Assembly (NCBI GenBank): GCA_965250225.1
Contig: CBDFNQ010000026.1
Location: 1 to 64,000 of the forward strand
Source of the DNA: CBDEUK01 sp965250225
Lineage (GTDB): Bacteria > Pseudomonadota > Gammaproteobacteria > Eutrophobiales > Eutrophobiaceae
Reading direction: 5' to 3'
DNA length: 64,000 nucleotides
Below, piece after piece: positions 9,488 through 19,951 of this stretch. The position numbers and the translations under genes were made by a program. Positions within the stretch are counted from its first letter, which is position 1. Each line of letters opens with the position of its first letter. The notes beneath the pieces are model-generated. The model was not told the origin of the DNA and made no database searches. It was given only the letters and a program-made list of their open reading frames with translations.

Positions 9488-10000
9488 ATGGCTTTATTAC
9501 CAATATTGCATTTCCCCGATCCACGGCTACGAAACGTTGCCAAAACCGTGGAGACTATAGACGACAACATCAAAACACTTGCAAAAAACATGCAAGAAAC
9601 GATGTATGAAGACGGTGGCATTGGCCTCGCTGCCACCCAGGTCAACGTCACGAAACGAGTCATTGTAATGGATTTATCAGAAGATAAAAATCAATCTAAG
9701 TGCTTGATTAACCCAGAAATTATTGAGTTCGATGGGACAGAAAAAACACAGGAAGGCTGTCTCTCCGTGCCTGGTATTTATGAATATGTCGAACGTGCTG
9801 CATGGGTAAAATGCTGCTATCTTGATCTCGATGGAAATACTCAGGAGATAGAAACTGATGGTTTGTTGGCGGTTTGTATACAACATGAAATTGATCATCT
9901 TGACGGAAAATTGTTCGTTGATTATCTCTCGCCATTAAAGCAATCCCGCCTTAAGAAGAAACTGGAAAAACAGGAAAAACTCCAGGCAGAAATTTTGTGA
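9488..10000 (+). CDS. def: Peptide deformylase
   Basis: 170 aa from the ATG at 9488 (MALLPILHFPDPRLRNVAK). An upstream in-frame start would add 15 residues not found in the family. It removes the formyl group from nascent proteins. All three metal-site motifs are present: GIGLAATQV, EGCLSVPG (metal Cys) and QHEIDHLDGKLF (HExxH). Its stop overlaps the fmt GTG by 4 bases, so the pair is coupled. Confidence 0.97.
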   Translation: MALLPILHFPDPRLRNVAKTVETIDDNIKTLAKNMQETMYEDGGIGLAATQVNVTKRVIVMDLSEDKNQSKCLINPEIIEFDGTEKTQEGCLSVPGIYEYVERAAWVKCCYLDLDGNTQEIETDGLLAVCIQHEIDHLDGKLFVDYLSPLKQSRLKKKLEKQEKLQAEIL

Positions 10001-10926
10001 GTGAACATTTACTACGGCTGGTGTTCGCTGGAACACCAGATTTAGCAGCCGTTGCACTAGAAAAAATCCTCAACACAGATGGTTTTGCTGTGGAATCCGT
10101 GCTGACCCAACCTGATAGACCGGCTGGACGTGGACGAAAACTGAAACCAGGCCCGGTCAAAATTTTGGCACAGAAACACAATCTTCCCATCTTACAACCA
10201 GAGACCAAAACCGAGCTTGATCCAGAAAATCACTTATGTTCTGTCGATATACTCGTTGTTGCAGCCTATGGGATGTTGATTCCCGAAGAAATACTAAATC
10301 GCCCTAAATACGGCTGTCTTAATATTCACACTTCATTGCTCCCACGTTGGCGTGGCGCCGCGCCAATCCAGAGGGCGATCGAAGCCGGCGATGAGTATAG
10401 CGGCGTCAGTATTATGCAAATGGAACCGGGTCTGGATACAGGCCCGGTTTTATTACAAAAATCGTGTCGGATTGAAACCAGTGAAACAGCCAGCAGTTTA
10501 CACAATAAACTCTCTGAACTGGGTGCGGACGCCATTGTAGAAACAATGAAACAATTACCGCTTGCCACGCTGAAACCCAGAGCCCAGGACGATAAATTCG
10601 CTTGTTATGCAAATAAAATATACAAGGCCGAGGCCGAGATAGATTGGCAACGACCTTCCCTGATCATTGAACGAAAGATACGAGCTTTTAACCCGAGCCC
10701 AGTGTGTTTCACAAATATTAATGATCAGGATATGAGAATCTGGGAGGCTCTACCTCTGGGAACGAACCATCAAGTCGAACCGGGCAGCATCATCAACTGT
10801 AACAATGATGGTATAGAGATCGCTTGCAGCGAAGGCAGCTTGTTGATAACAACTATTCAGATCCCCGGGAAAAAACCAGTATCAACCAGGGAATTTCTCA
10901 ATGGCCGGCCCGATTTTCCTGACTGA
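9997..10926 (+). CDS. fmt: Methionyl-tRNA formyltransferase
   Basis: 309 aa, GTG start at 9997 overlapping the def stop. It formylates Met-tRNAi using 10-formyl-tetrahydrofolate. The N-terminal formyltransferase domain has LVFAGTPDLAAVAL and the conserved LNIHTSLLPRWRGAAPIQ (catalytic Asn-His). The C-terminal OB-like domain covers residues from about 205 on. rsmB follows after 14 bases. Confidence 0.97.
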   Translation: MSEHLLRLVFAGTPDLAAVALEKILNTDGFAVESVLTQPDRPAGRGRKLKPGPVKILAQKHNLPILQPETKTELDPENHLCSVDILVVAAYGMLIPEEILNRPKYGCLNIHTSLLPRWRGAAPIQRAIEAGDEYSGVSIMQMEPGLDTGPVLLQKSCRIETSETASSLHNKLSELGADAIVETMKQLPLATLKPRAQDDKFACYANKIYKAEAEIDWQRPSLIIERKIRAFNPSPVCFTNINDQDMRIWEALPLGTNHQVEPGSIINCNNDGIEIACSEGSLLITTIQIPGKKPVSTREFLNGRPDFPD

Positions 10927-10940
10927 ACGCTATTTCGAAT

Positions 10941-12233
10941 ATGCAAACTCGTGCCCAGGCCGCATTGATCATCAATCAAGTGATCCAGCATCAACTATCC
11001 CTTTCTCATGTTTTGCAACAAAAGCTCAGCAATGAGAAAAATCCCAAAGATAAGGCCTTCATTCAAGATCTGTGCTTTGGTGTATTTCGCTGGCAACCAC
11101 AGCTTGATCAGTATTTAAACGAAATGTTGAAGAAACCATTCAAGCCTAAGGATTCGGATATCAAGGCTTTGCTCTGGGTCGGACTCTATCAGATCATCCA
11201 TCAAAGAACCCCGGAACATGCGGCGGTTTCTGCCACAGTAGAAGCCTGTCATGACCTCAAAAAAAGCTGGGCTAAGAATATTACCAATGCCCTGTTACGA
11301 CGCTTTCTGCGTGAACAAAAAAATAAATCCGAAGAAAAGAACCCAGCAAAGCTTTACGCACATCCGGACTGGATACTACAACAAGTTAAACACGATTGGC
11401 CTGATGACTGGCAAAATATTCTGAGTGCGAATCAATCCCATGCGCCACTGACCTTACGTGTTAATGGTAAAAAAATTTCGCGACCAGACTATGCCAAAAA
11501 ACTTGAGTCTCATAACATCGAGTATCAATTAACAGCTCATACAGAACAGGGCGTTAACCTGATCAAACCCTGCGATGTTTCCGAGCTGCCTGGTTATAAC
11601 GCTGGTGAATTCAGTGTGCAGGATCAAGCGGCACAATTGGCTGCTATACAGCTTGATTTAAAAGTGGGACAACGCGTACTGGATGCCTGTGCCGCACCCG
11701 GTGGCAAAGCTAGTCATTGCCTGGAACTTGAGACTGAGTTAACCGAGCTTGTAGCACTCGATAATGATCTGGCCAGGCTGGATCGAATCAAACAAAACCT
11801 GCAACGTCTTGAGCTCAATGCCACGATCCTCCACGGAGATGCAAGTTGCCCGAATGACTGGTGGGATGATCAACAGTTTGATCGCATATTGCTCGATGTA
11901 CCCTGCGCTGCATCCGGGGTGATCCGGCGACACCCTGATATCAAATATCTACGGCAGGCTGATGATCTCGAAGTAATTATCCAATTACAGAAAAAAATCC
12001 TCGAGAATATCTGGCCGCTATTACGTCCCGGGGGTAAGCTTGTCTATTCAACCTGCTCAATTTTTAAACGCGAAAATGAACAACAAATCGAGGCATTTCT
12101 TGCACAACATATTGACGCACACAAACAAACGATCCGTGCTGATTGGGGCATTGAAAGAAATGTTGGCAGACAAATATTACCGGGGCAAGATGATATGGAT
12201 GGTTTTTTCTATGCCTGTATAAACAAGTCATGA
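10941..12233 (+). CDS. rsmB: 16S rRNA m5C967 methyltransferase
   Basis: 430 aa. The N-terminal NusB-like RNA-binding domain covers about 1-140. The SAM-dependent methyltransferase domain has motif I VLDACAAPGGKASHCLEL, motif IV LLDVPCAASGV with the helper Cys, and motif VI VYSTCSIFKRENE with the catalytic Cys. It overlaps the next gene by 4 bases (ATGA) within the def-fmt-rsmB operon. Confidence 0.96.
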   Translation: MQTRAQAALIINQVIQHQLSLSHVLQQKLSNEKNPKDKAFIQDLCFGVFRWQPQLDQYLNEMLKKPFKPKDSDIKALLWVGLYQIIHQRTPEHAAVSATVEACHDLKKSWAKNITNALLRRFLREQKNKSEEKNPAKLYAHPDWILQQVKHDWPDDWQNILSANQSHAPLTLRVNGKKISRPDYAKKLESHNIEYQLTAHTEQGVNLIKPCDVSELPGYNAGEFSVQDQAAQLAAIQLDLKVGQRVLDACAAPGGKASHCLELETELTELVALDNDLARLDRIKQNLQRLELNATILHGDASCPNDWWDDQQFDRILLDVPCAASGVIRRHPDIKYLRQADDLEVIIQLQKKILENIWPLLRPGGKLVYSTCSIFKRENEQQIEAFLAQHIDAHKQTIRADWGIERNVGRQILPGQDDMDGFFYACINKS

Positions 12234-12799
12234 ATGATTCTATCAAAATAGCGACTTTACAAACTTGCTTACTGATATTCCTGGGCCTACAGTCTGCACT
12301 TGTCTGCGCTGACGGGATCAATGTTCGAGATGTGGAAACCCACCTTGATAATGAGATCTATTATCTCAATGCAAAATTATCCTGTAATTTCTCGGATGAA
12401 GCGATTGAAGCCCTGGATCATGGCGTCGCCATTCATATCATGATTGACATAAAAACAAAAAAACAACGCGACTACTTATGGGATAAAACCGTATCCACAT
12501 CGACTATCGTCTATAAAATCGAATACCACCCTCTCAGCCAGCGTTATGTGTTGACCGAATTGAATCGTTTGACTCGCAAAGATTTTCAACACCTGAGCAA
12601 CGCACTGGATAGACTGGGTGACATTAATGACTGGCCATTGATTAATGAAAAAGACATTGTTGAACAGGACATCTATCAAGTGTACATACGAGCCAGGCTG
12701 GATATCCAGGCCTTGCCAGCACCATTAAGACCACTGGCCTTTATTTCCAATAACTGGCGCCTCTCCAGTAACTGGCAACACTGGGATATCAAGTCATGA
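12230..12799 (+). CDS. DUF4390 domain exported protein
   Basis: 189 aa. It has an N-terminal hydrophobic segment (about 8-25, ending near VCA) that looks like a signal peptide, followed by a beta-rich domain matching the DUF4390 proteins that lie between rsmB and ntrY in gammaproteobacteria. It overlaps both neighbours by 4 bases, so it is coupled to rsmB and ntrY. This suggests an envelope role linked to the NtrY sensor, but no function is established. Confidence 0.8.
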   Translation: MNDSIKIATLQTCLLIFLGLQSALVCADGINVRDVETHLDNEIYYLNAKLSCNFSDEAIEALDHGVAIHIMIDIKTKKQRDYLWDKTVSTSTIVYKIEYHPLSQRYVLTELNRLTRKDFQHLSNALDRLGDINDWPLINEKDIVEQDIYQVYIRARLDIQALPAPLRPLAFISNNWRLSSNWQHWDIKS

Positions 12800-14997
12800 A
12801 AAGTCGCGGTCGCTCCATACTGATCATTGGACTTGTCCTGTTCAGTGTCATGCTGTTATCACTCATAATGATGAGTAATGCTCTGGACGATTCCGATCGT
12901 TTTGGCAATTTATTTCTATTCCTGTTGGTCATAAATGCACTCGGCTTATTAGCACTGATAGTACTGATAGCACTTAATTTTAAACGCCTGCGTCGAGAAC
13001 TAAAAAACCACACCGCTGGTTCAATGATGACCTTGCGTATGGTTGTCATGTTTTCAGTACTATCAATCACACCCGTATTGATCCTCTATTATTTTTCACT
13101 TGATTTTCTGTTACGTGGAATTGATAACTGGTTTGATCTGCGGGTAGAACAAGCACTTGATGACTCGCTTGAATTAAGTCGCTTATCACTTGATGGTCGA
13201 ATGCAGGAGTTACTCAAACAAACCGAACAAGTTGCAGATGAACTCAGCGACACCAGTGATGCCGCTACACCATTTGAAATTGATGACCTCAGGGTTCGGA
13301 TCGGTGCTGAAGAACTCACTGTACTCACACGTCAAGGCAGCATCATTGCCTCAAGCAGTGGCGACAGTCTGAATCTGATACCCGACAGCCCCGATGAGAC
13401 AGTCCTGTTACAGCTGCAACAGGGAAAGAGTTATGCTGGACTTGACCCTGCCGATGAGTCCGGTTTGTTTATCCGCATTGCGGTGAATGTACCGGATTAC
13501 AATCCGAGCACAGTACCACGTATCGTTCAGTCACTTTTTCCAGTGACCGAGCGAATTAATGTTCTGGCAAATAGTGTCCAGTCTGCCTTTGTTGATTATC
13601 AGGAACTTTCCTATCTACGTGAGCAATTGAAACTCAGCTTTGTCATGATCCTGACCCTGGTTCTGCTATTCAGTATCTTCAGCGTACTCTGGGCCGCGTT
13701 TTATTCCGCAAAAAAACTGGCCCAACCAGTGCGTGATCTGGCCAAAGGTACACGGGCCGTTGCGACTGGTGATTACGATATGCAACTGCCGGTAACCAGC
13801 CACGACGAGCTCGGCTTTCTGGTCGCTTCATTTAATGATATGACTCAGAAAATCGCCAAAGCCCGAAATGAAGTCGAGTTTAGTCAACAAGAGGCTGAAG
13901 CACAGCGAGCCAGGCTGGCAACCATACTGGAAAGATTAACCTCCGGTGTCCTGGTCTTTGATAAAGAACAAAAATTGCTGGCGGCCAATAACAGTACCCG
14001 TCAAATACTGGACGTAGACCTGCCGGAACAAATCGGGGAAACACTGGATAGACTGATTGAACTGTATCCTTTTCTCGAACACCTTTTCATGAATCTCGCG
14101 AAACAGATGGACGAAGGCTCGATTGACTGGCGCGAACAAATCACCTTCTTCGGCGCTAGTGGCCGACAAAACCTGATGTGTAGTGGAACCGCATTACCCA
14201 GCATTGCTATGGTAAATTCCGGCCATGTCATCGTCTTTGATGATATTACCGCCTTGATTCAGGGTCAAAGAGACGCCGCCTGGAGTGAAATGGCCAGGCG
14301 TTTAGCACACGAGATCAAAAACCCTTTGACCCCAATACAACTGGCAGCAGAACGAATCAGACATAAATATATCAACACCATGCCAAAAAAAGACGCTGAG
14401 ACGCTGGATCGATTAACAAACACCATTGTTCAACAAGTTGAAACCATGAAGACGATGGTTAACAGCTTTTCTGACTACGCACGTGCTCCGGCCATAGAAT
14501 TATCTTTCTGTGATTTGAATCAATTGCTGCAGGAAGCTGCTGACTTATATCAAAACAATAACAAACAAGTTCAAATAACAATGAACATGGCTGAAGCATT
14601 ACCACAGATAAATGTTGATTCAACACGCATGAGACAAGTATTGAATAACATCATCAGTAACGCACTCGAAGCAAGTGAGAATAAATCCACTATAGAAATA
14701 GACTCAAAACTCGTTAATGACAAAAACGTGGACTATCTTCAAATCAGAGTACGTGACTATGGCAAAGGAATCGCCGACAATATTCAACAACAAATATTTG
14801 ATCCTTATATAACGACAAAACAGAAAGGTACCGGCCTCGGTCTCGCAATTGTGAAAAAGATCATCGAAGAACACGCAGGCATCGTCTGGTTGAATAATAA
14901 TCCCGATGATGGCGGCGCCTGTGCGACCATACGACTTCCGTTGCAGGATAAGCAACAAATATCACCAGCGACTGACACCAAGAGACAACAACAATGA
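12796..14997 (+). CDS. ntrY: Sensor histidine kinase NtrY
   Basis: 733 aa membrane kinase. Three hydrophobic segments lie near the N-terminus (about 5-25, 37-57, 76-98), then a large periplasmic domain, a fourth segment (about 278-302), HAMP (about 305-357), a PAS domain, a HisKA domain with phospho-acceptor His in RRLAHEIKNPLTPIQLA, and an HATPase domain with DYGKGIADN and GTGLGLAIVKKI. It overlaps ntrX by 4 bases. It probably phosphorylates NtrX in response to an envelope, redox or nitrogen cue. Confidence 0.93.
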   Translation: MKSRGRSILIIGLVLFSVMLLSLIMMSNALDDSDRFGNLFLFLLVINALGLLALIVLIALNFKRLRRELKNHTAGSMMTLRMVVMFSVLSITPVLILYYFSLDFLLRGIDNWFDLRVEQALDDSLELSRLSLDGRMQELLKQTEQVADELSDTSDAATPFEIDDLRVRIGAEELTVLTRQGSIIASSSGDSLNLIPDSPDETVLLQLQQGKSYAGLDPADESGLFIRIAVNVPDYNPSTVPRIVQSLFPVTERINVLANSVQSAFVDYQELSYLREQLKLSFVMILTLVLLFSIFSVLWAAFYSAKKLAQPVRDLAKGTRAVATGDYDMQLPVTSHDELGFLVASFNDMTQKIAKARNEVEFSQQEAEAQRARLATILERLTSGVLVFDKEQKLLAANNSTRQILDVDLPEQIGETLDRLIELYPFLEHLFMNLAKQMDEGSIDWREQITFFGASGRQNLMCSGTALPSIAMVNSGHVIVFDDITALIQGQRDAAWSEMARRLAHEIKNPLTPIQLAAERIRHKYINTMPKKDAETLDRLTNTIVQQVETMKTMVNSFSDYARAPAIELSFCDLNQLLQEAADLYQNNNKQVQITMNMAEALPQINVDSTRMRQVLNNIISNALEASENKSTIEIDSKLVNDKNVDYLQIRVRDYGKGIADNIQQQIFDPYITTKQKGTGLGLAIVKKIIEEHAGIVWLNNNPDDGGACATIRLPLQDKQQISPATDTKRQQQ

Positions 14998-16349
14998 TTG
15001 CCGCAAATGTTCTTGTTGTTGATGATGAACCGGATATCTGTAGTCTGGTAAAAGAAATCCTGCAGGATGAAGGCCTCAATGTACAGGTTGCCCATAATGG
15101 TGAAGAGGCAAAGGCCCTGAAAGAAAAACTCAATCCTGATCTGGTTTTGCTTGATATCTGGATGCCCGATATTGATGGCATCAGTATCCTTAAAGAATGG
15201 AAAGAAAATAATAAGCTATCTTCTCCAGTCGTCATGATGTCTGGTCATGGCACTGTTGAAACCGCGGTTGAAGCAACACGTCTCGGTGCTTATGACTTCA
15301 TTGAAAAGCCCCTGTCGCTTGCCAAGTTATTACTAACTGTCAAGCACGCTCTCGAAAATACTAATCTGCAGAGAGAAAATAAACGACTCATACAATACAA
15401 TCAAAGTGGTGACGAACCGATTGGCAAAAGTTCTATGATGGTGGCACTACGTAAACAGATCGAACGTATAGCCAATCACAACACACCGGTATTAATAAGC
15501 GGCGAGACAGGCTCTGATAAAGAACACTACGCACGCTATATCCATAATAAAAGTAACCGCGATGAACGACCTTTAATTACCATTGGTTTTTCTGCCATGA
15601 CGGGTGAAAACGCCATTAATGAATTATTCGGTACTCAGGATGTTGGACAAACCCAGGTTGGTTTGATTGAAAAAGCGCAAGGCGGTAGCCTGTTTTTAAA
15701 AGACATTGCGGATATGCAACCTGCCCTTCAGGCCAAACTCCAGACGGCACTGGAAAACAAACAGATCACACGTATAGGGGGCACAGAAACAATCGATATC
15801 GATGTACGTATTATTTCCGCTACCCGTCAAGATCTTGAACCTATGGTCAATTCCGGTCAATTTCGTGATGATCTCTATTATCAACTCTCCGTTGTGCCGG
15901 TAGAGATCCCACCACTCAGGGAACACCAAGAAGACATCCCTGAACTATTAGAACATTATGTGAATATCTTTGTAGAACGTGAAGATCTTAACTATCGGCG
16001 CTTTTCGGTCGCAGCACAAAATCGGCTAAGAGGCTACCACTGGCCTGGCAATGTACGTGAATTGCGTAACCTGGTTCAGCGCCTCTTGATACTCGGAAAT
16101 GAAGAAGTGATTGAACTTGACGAGATTGAGAATATGCTGGGCATCCAACGCACAACTGAAGGTACTGAGAACGAATTTAACTTTGACCTGCCAATACGTG
16201 AAGCACGTGAACTATTTGAAAAACAGTATTTTGAATATCAACTAAAACTAGCTAGTGGCAGTGTTAGTAAAGTCGCCAAGACAGTGGGCATGGAGCGAAC
16301 ACATTTATATCGTAAATTAAAGTCGCTCGAAATCGACATTAAAAACTAA
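14994..16349 (+). CDS. ntrX: Response regulator NtrX with degenerate AAA+ domain
   Basis: 451 aa. The receiver domain (1-120) keeps the phospho-acceptor Asp in LVLLDIWMPDIDG. The C-terminal Fis-type helix-turn-helix has SKVAKTVGMERTHLYRKL. The central AAA+ domain is aberrant: Walker A reads GETGSDKEHYAR where GESGTGKE is usual, Walker B reads LFLKDI where LFLDEI is usual, and the GAFTGA loop needed to contact sigma-54 is absent (FGTQDVGQTQVGLIE at that place). Hence it is unlikely to be a sigma-54 activator and probably works as a DNA-binding regulator with sigma-70. Confidence 0.92.
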   Translation: MIAANVLVVDDEPDICSLVKEILQDEGLNVQVAHNGEEAKALKEKLNPDLVLLDIWMPDIDGISILKEWKENNKLSSPVVMMSGHGTVETAVEATRLGAYDFIEKPLSLAKLLLTVKHALENTNLQRENKRLIQYNQSGDEPIGKSSMMVALRKQIERIANHNTPVLISGETGSDKEHYARYIHNKSNRDERPLITIGFSAMTGENAINELFGTQDVGQTQVGLIEKAQGGSLFLKDIADMQPALQAKLQTALENKQITRIGGTETIDIDVRIISATRQDLEPMVNSGQFRDDLYYQLSVVPVEIPPLREHQEDIPELLEHYVNIFVEREDLNYRRFSVAAQNRLRGYHWPGNVRELRNLVQRLLILGNEEVIELDEIENMLGIQRTTEGTENEFNFDLPIREARELFEKQYFEYQLKLASGSVSKVAKTVGMERTHLYRKLKSLEIDIKN

Positions 16350-16480
16350 AGGGTCTAATAATAAATATCCTGATCCGAACAGGAATAAATTTATCAGGTA
16401 ACTATAATTCACACATAAATAATAAATAGAAAACATATTCCTGTGTCGCAACTTAAAAACAAAACCATGGATCGAATTTC

Positions 16481-17854
16481 ATGAAGGTAATCATTCTCGG
16501 AGCTGGGCAGGTTGGCTCCTCTGTAGCAATCAACCTGGTTAGCGAAGCTAATGATATAACCGTGGTAGACTCAAGCGCGGCTTGTCTACAACAATTAGGC
16601 GAGCGTTATGATCTGCGTACGGTTCATGGTGTGGCATCCTACCCTTCTGTTCTGGCTGCTGCAGGCGCAAAAGATGCAGATATGATCATAGCGGTGACCA
16701 ATAGCGATGAAACCAATATGATCGCTTGTCAGGTTGCTTATACCCTGTTTCACACGCCAACCAAGATCGCCAGGGTACGAAACGATGAATACCTGAAAAA
16801 CACACCACTGTTTGCTCAAGAAGCCCTGCCGATCGATGTACTGATCAGTCCAGAACAAGTAGTCACAGAATATATCGAACGGTTGATTCGATATCCGGGC
16901 GCATTGCAGGTACTGGATTTTTCAGGTGGAAATGCACAAATGGTTGGCGTTAAAGCCTTCAGACAAGGCCCTTTATCCGGTCGTTCAATTGTCGCACTCA
17001 GGGAATATTTACCGAAGATTGATTATCGTGTGGTCGTCATTTTTCGCGAAGGCGAGGCCATCATTCCAGATGGAGATACCCTGATTCATGCCGATGATGA
17101 ATTATTTTTTCTCGGGGGGCCAAAACATATTCGAGCCTTGATGAGAACCATACGGAAAATGGAAAAAAATGTTCACAGCATTATGCTCGCAGGTGGTGGC
17201 AATATCGGTCTACGTTTGGCTCTGGCACTGGAGAATCATTACTCAGTCAAACTAATAGAGCATTCTCCTGAACGTGCACGCACAGTATCGGAAAAACTCA
17301 ATAGCACCGTAGTTTTACTCGGCGATGCAGCAGATGAAGAATTATTGCTGGAAGAAAATGTAGGGGACATGGATGTATTTTGTGCACTCACCAATGCCGA
17401 TGAAGCAAATATTATTTCATCCATGTTAGCAAAACGATTAGGGGCAAATAAAGTGATGTCTTTAATCAATCGTGCAGCCTATGTTGACCTGGTACAAAGT
17501 AATATGATCGACATTGCAATCTCACCACAACAGGCAACGATAGGTAGTTTGCTGGCTCACGTACGTAAAAGCGATATGGTAGTCGTTCATTCATTACACC
17601 GTGGCTCGGCAGAAGCCATTGAAGCCATTGCCCATGGTGATAAAAATTCATCCTCAGTCGTAGGTCGTTGCATTGAGGAAATACCATTACCAAAAGATAC
17701 GAACATTGGCGCAATTGTGAGAGACGAAAAAGTTATCATTGCCCATCACGATACGGAAATACAAGCGGAAGATCATTTGATCATGTTAGTCGCAGATAAA
17801 CAACGAGTGGCCGAGGTTGAACGTCTATTTCAGGTTGGTATTACATTCTTATGA
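16481..17854 (+). CDS. trkA: Trk potassium uptake regulatory protein TrkA
   Basis: 457 aa cytoplasmic protein with two tandem NAD-binding RCK domains, each starting with a Rossmann motif: KVIILGAGQVGSSVA at residue 2 and IMLAGGGNIGLRLA at about 234, each followed by a RCK_C subdomain. It gates the TrkH channel. A 131-bp gap separates it from ntrX and trkH follows after 61 bases. Confidence 0.96.
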   Translation: MKVIILGAGQVGSSVAINLVSEANDITVVDSSAACLQQLGERYDLRTVHGVASYPSVLAAAGAKDADMIIAVTNSDETNMIACQVAYTLFHTPTKIARVRNDEYLKNTPLFAQEALPIDVLISPEQVVTEYIERLIRYPGALQVLDFSGGNAQMVGVKAFRQGPLSGRSIVALREYLPKIDYRVVVIFREGEAIIPDGDTLIHADDELFFLGGPKHIRALMRTIRKMEKNVHSIMLAGGGNIGLRLALALENHYSVKLIEHSPERARTVSEKLNSTVVLLGDAADEELLLEENVGDMDVFCALTNADEANIISSMLAKRLGANKVMSLINRAAYVDLVQSNMIDIAISPQQATIGSLLAHVRKSDMVVVHSLHRGSAEAIEAIAHGDKNSSSVVGRCIEEIPLPKDTNIGAIVRDEKVIIAHHDTEIQAEDHLIMLVADKQRVAEVERLFQVGITFL

Positions 17855-17915
17855 TGCATTGTTTTTCGTTCAATCACTGCTCATTAGCAGTGAAATAAAC
17901 CTCGGATAATTCAAG

Positions 17916-19367
17916 ATGCAACTGGCAGTTATTCAACGAGTCTTCGGTTTATTACTGGCACTGTTCAGTCTGACCTTACTACCACCTATGATCGTCAGCA
18001 TCCTGGCACAGGATGGCAATCTACATACGTTTATCTATGCTTTTTGTCTGATCCTGATTTCAGGGCTTATACTCTGGTTCCCGGTACACAAAGTCAAAAA
18101 AGAACTCCGGTTACGTGATGGCTTTGTCGTCGTCGTGTTGTTCTGGTTAGTGCTTGGTATCACCGGTGCAGTGCCGTTGATGATCGCCGAACAACCCATC
18201 TTAAGTTATACCGATGCGGTGTTTGAATCTATGTCTGCATTAACAACAACTGGTGCTACTGTCATTGTCGGTCTGGACGATCTGCCAAAATCAATTCTGT
18301 TTTACCGACAGGAACTTCAATGGCTGGGGGGTATGGGTATTATTGTTTTAGCGGTAGCAATATTACCAATCCTTGGAATTGGTGGCATGCAACTCTACAA
18401 GGCCGAAACACCCGGTCCGATAAAAGATTCAAAGTTGACTCCAAGAATTACCGAAACAGCCAAGGCCCTGTGGTATATCTATCTCTCTCTGACAATAGCC
18501 TGTGCTACCTCGTACTGGTTGTGCGGCATGACTGTATTCGACGCGATCTCTCACAGTTTTTCAACTGTATCGATTGGTGGATTTTCAACCCATGATCTGA
18601 GTATTGGTTATTTTGATAATACAAAAATTGAAATGGTTGCCTCGTTTTTTATGATCGTTGCGGGGATCAATTTCACACTGCATTACCTGGCTTTTCGTCA
18701 TGCCAGCATAAAACCTTATTGGTATGATTCAGAACTCAGAACCTATCTGTATATCTTATTAATCGTATTTCTCATTTGTGCTTCTTTTCTGATGAAAACC
18801 GGTTTCTACCCATCTGAAAGTGAAGCGATAACTGATAGCCTGTTTCAAACCATATCCATTGCGACCACAACCGGTTATACCACCACTGCTTACCAAAATT
18901 GGCCGAGTTTCTTACCCTTATTATTATTATTTGCCAGTTTTATGGGTGCCTGTGCAGGTTCCACCGGCGGAGGAATGAAGGTCATACGTGTTATTCTGTT
19001 ATTCAAACAAGGTTTACGTGAAGTAAAACGTCTGGTACATCCCAGTGCCATTATTCCCATCAAGATCAATAGTAAGCCCGTGCAAGAACGGGTTATCAAT
19101 GCCGTATGGGGATTTTTTGCCGCCTATGTTGCAATCTTCGGTTTTCTGTTGTTGGTTTTGATTTCAACTGGCCTGGATCAAGTCACTGCTTTTTCTGCGA
19201 TGGCCGCTTGTATGAACAATCTTGGCCCTGGCCTGGGCGATGTGAGTGCACATTATGGGGATATTAATAACACAGCAAAATGGGTGTTATGTGTTGCCAT
19301 GCTACTCGGGCGCCTTGAAATTTTTACCCTGCTGGTATTATTTACTCCGGCGTTTTGGCGTATGTGA
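17916..19367 (+). CDS. trkH: Trk potassium channel subunit TrkH
   Basis: 483 aa inner-membrane protein with about ten hydrophobic helices. Selectivity-filter-like TTGAT, STVSIGGFS, TTTGYTTT and NNLGPGLG segments mark the four pseudo-repeats of TrkH. It forms the potassium pathway regulated by TrkA encoded just upstream. Its stop overlaps the following methyltransferase start by one base. Confidence 0.96.
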   Translation: MQLAVIQRVFGLLLALFSLTLLPPMIVSILAQDGNLHTFIYAFCLILISGLILWFPVHKVKKELRLRDGFVVVVLFWLVLGITGAVPLMIAEQPILSYTDAVFESMSALTTTGATVIVGLDDLPKSILFYRQELQWLGGMGIIVLAVAILPILGIGGMQLYKAETPGPIKDSKLTPRITETAKALWYIYLSLTIACATSYWLCGMTVFDAISHSFSTVSIGGFSTHDLSIGYFDNTKIEMVASFFMIVAGINFTLHYLAFRHASIKPYWYDSELRTYLYILLIVFLICASFLMKTGFYPSESEAITDSLFQTISIATTTGYTTTAYQNWPSFLPLLLLFASFMGACAGSTGGGMKVIRVILLFKQGLREVKRLVHPSAIIPIKINSKPVQERVINAVWGFFAAYVAIFGFLLLVLISTGLDQVTAFSAMAACMNNLGPGLGDVSAHYGDINNTAKWVLCVAMLLGRLEIFTLLVLFTPAFWRM

Positions 19368-19945
19368 TGTCTGTAACAGATAGCCAAAAATGGAATAACG
19401 TCTATTCTAAAAACGAGTACGGAGCTTTTCCACCCTGCACCGTTCTGCATCAAAACCAGCACTTGTTACCCAAACACGGACGCGCACTTGATCTGGCCTG
19501 TGGCATGGGACGCAATGCAATCTTTCTCTCCCGTTCTGGACTGGAAACCGTGGCCTATGATGTCTCAGATGTGGCAATCAAGAAACTCAATACCTATGCT
19601 GAACAGGAAAGATTAGAAATTCAGACACAGGTTTGTGATTTGAACCAACACGATCTTGTTAATGAACAGTTTGATGTGATTGTGGTCAGTCATTATTTGA
19701 ATCGCGAATTAATCCCCACAATAAAGAATGTCTTGAAAAAAAACGGTCTTATTTTTTATCAAACTTTTACCAAACTCAAAACAGAAAACAATGGTCCGAA
19801 CAACCCTGATTACTTGCTTGAGAAAAATGAATTACTAGAACTGTTTAAAGAATTTCAAATTGTGGTCTATGCCGAACACGCCGACATTGGTAATTTAAAA
19901 GAAGGACTTCGCAACGAAGCAATGTTGATAGCACAGAAGGCCTGA
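19367..19945 (+). CDS. Class I SAM-dependent methyltransferase, TehB-like
   Basis: 192 aa from the ATG at 19367 in the overlap TGATG with trkH. A start four codons further up is possible but lies inside trkH. Motif I is LDLACGMGRNAIFLS, followed by VAYDVSD and the acidic VVSHYLNREL, the pattern of TehB/UbiE-like small methyltransferases. The substrate is unknown. It is probably translated from the trkH message. Confidence 0.85.
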   Translation: MSVTDSQKWNNVYSKNEYGAFPPCTVLHQNQHLLPKHGRALDLACGMGRNAIFLSRSGLETVAYDVSDVAIKKLNTYAEQERLEIQTQVCDLNQHDLVNEQFDVIVVSHYLNRELIPTIKNVLKKNGLIFYQTFTKLKTENNGPNNPDYLLEKNELLELFKEFQIVVYAEHADIGNLKEGLRNEAMLIAQKA

Positions 19946-19951
19946 TTTAAA

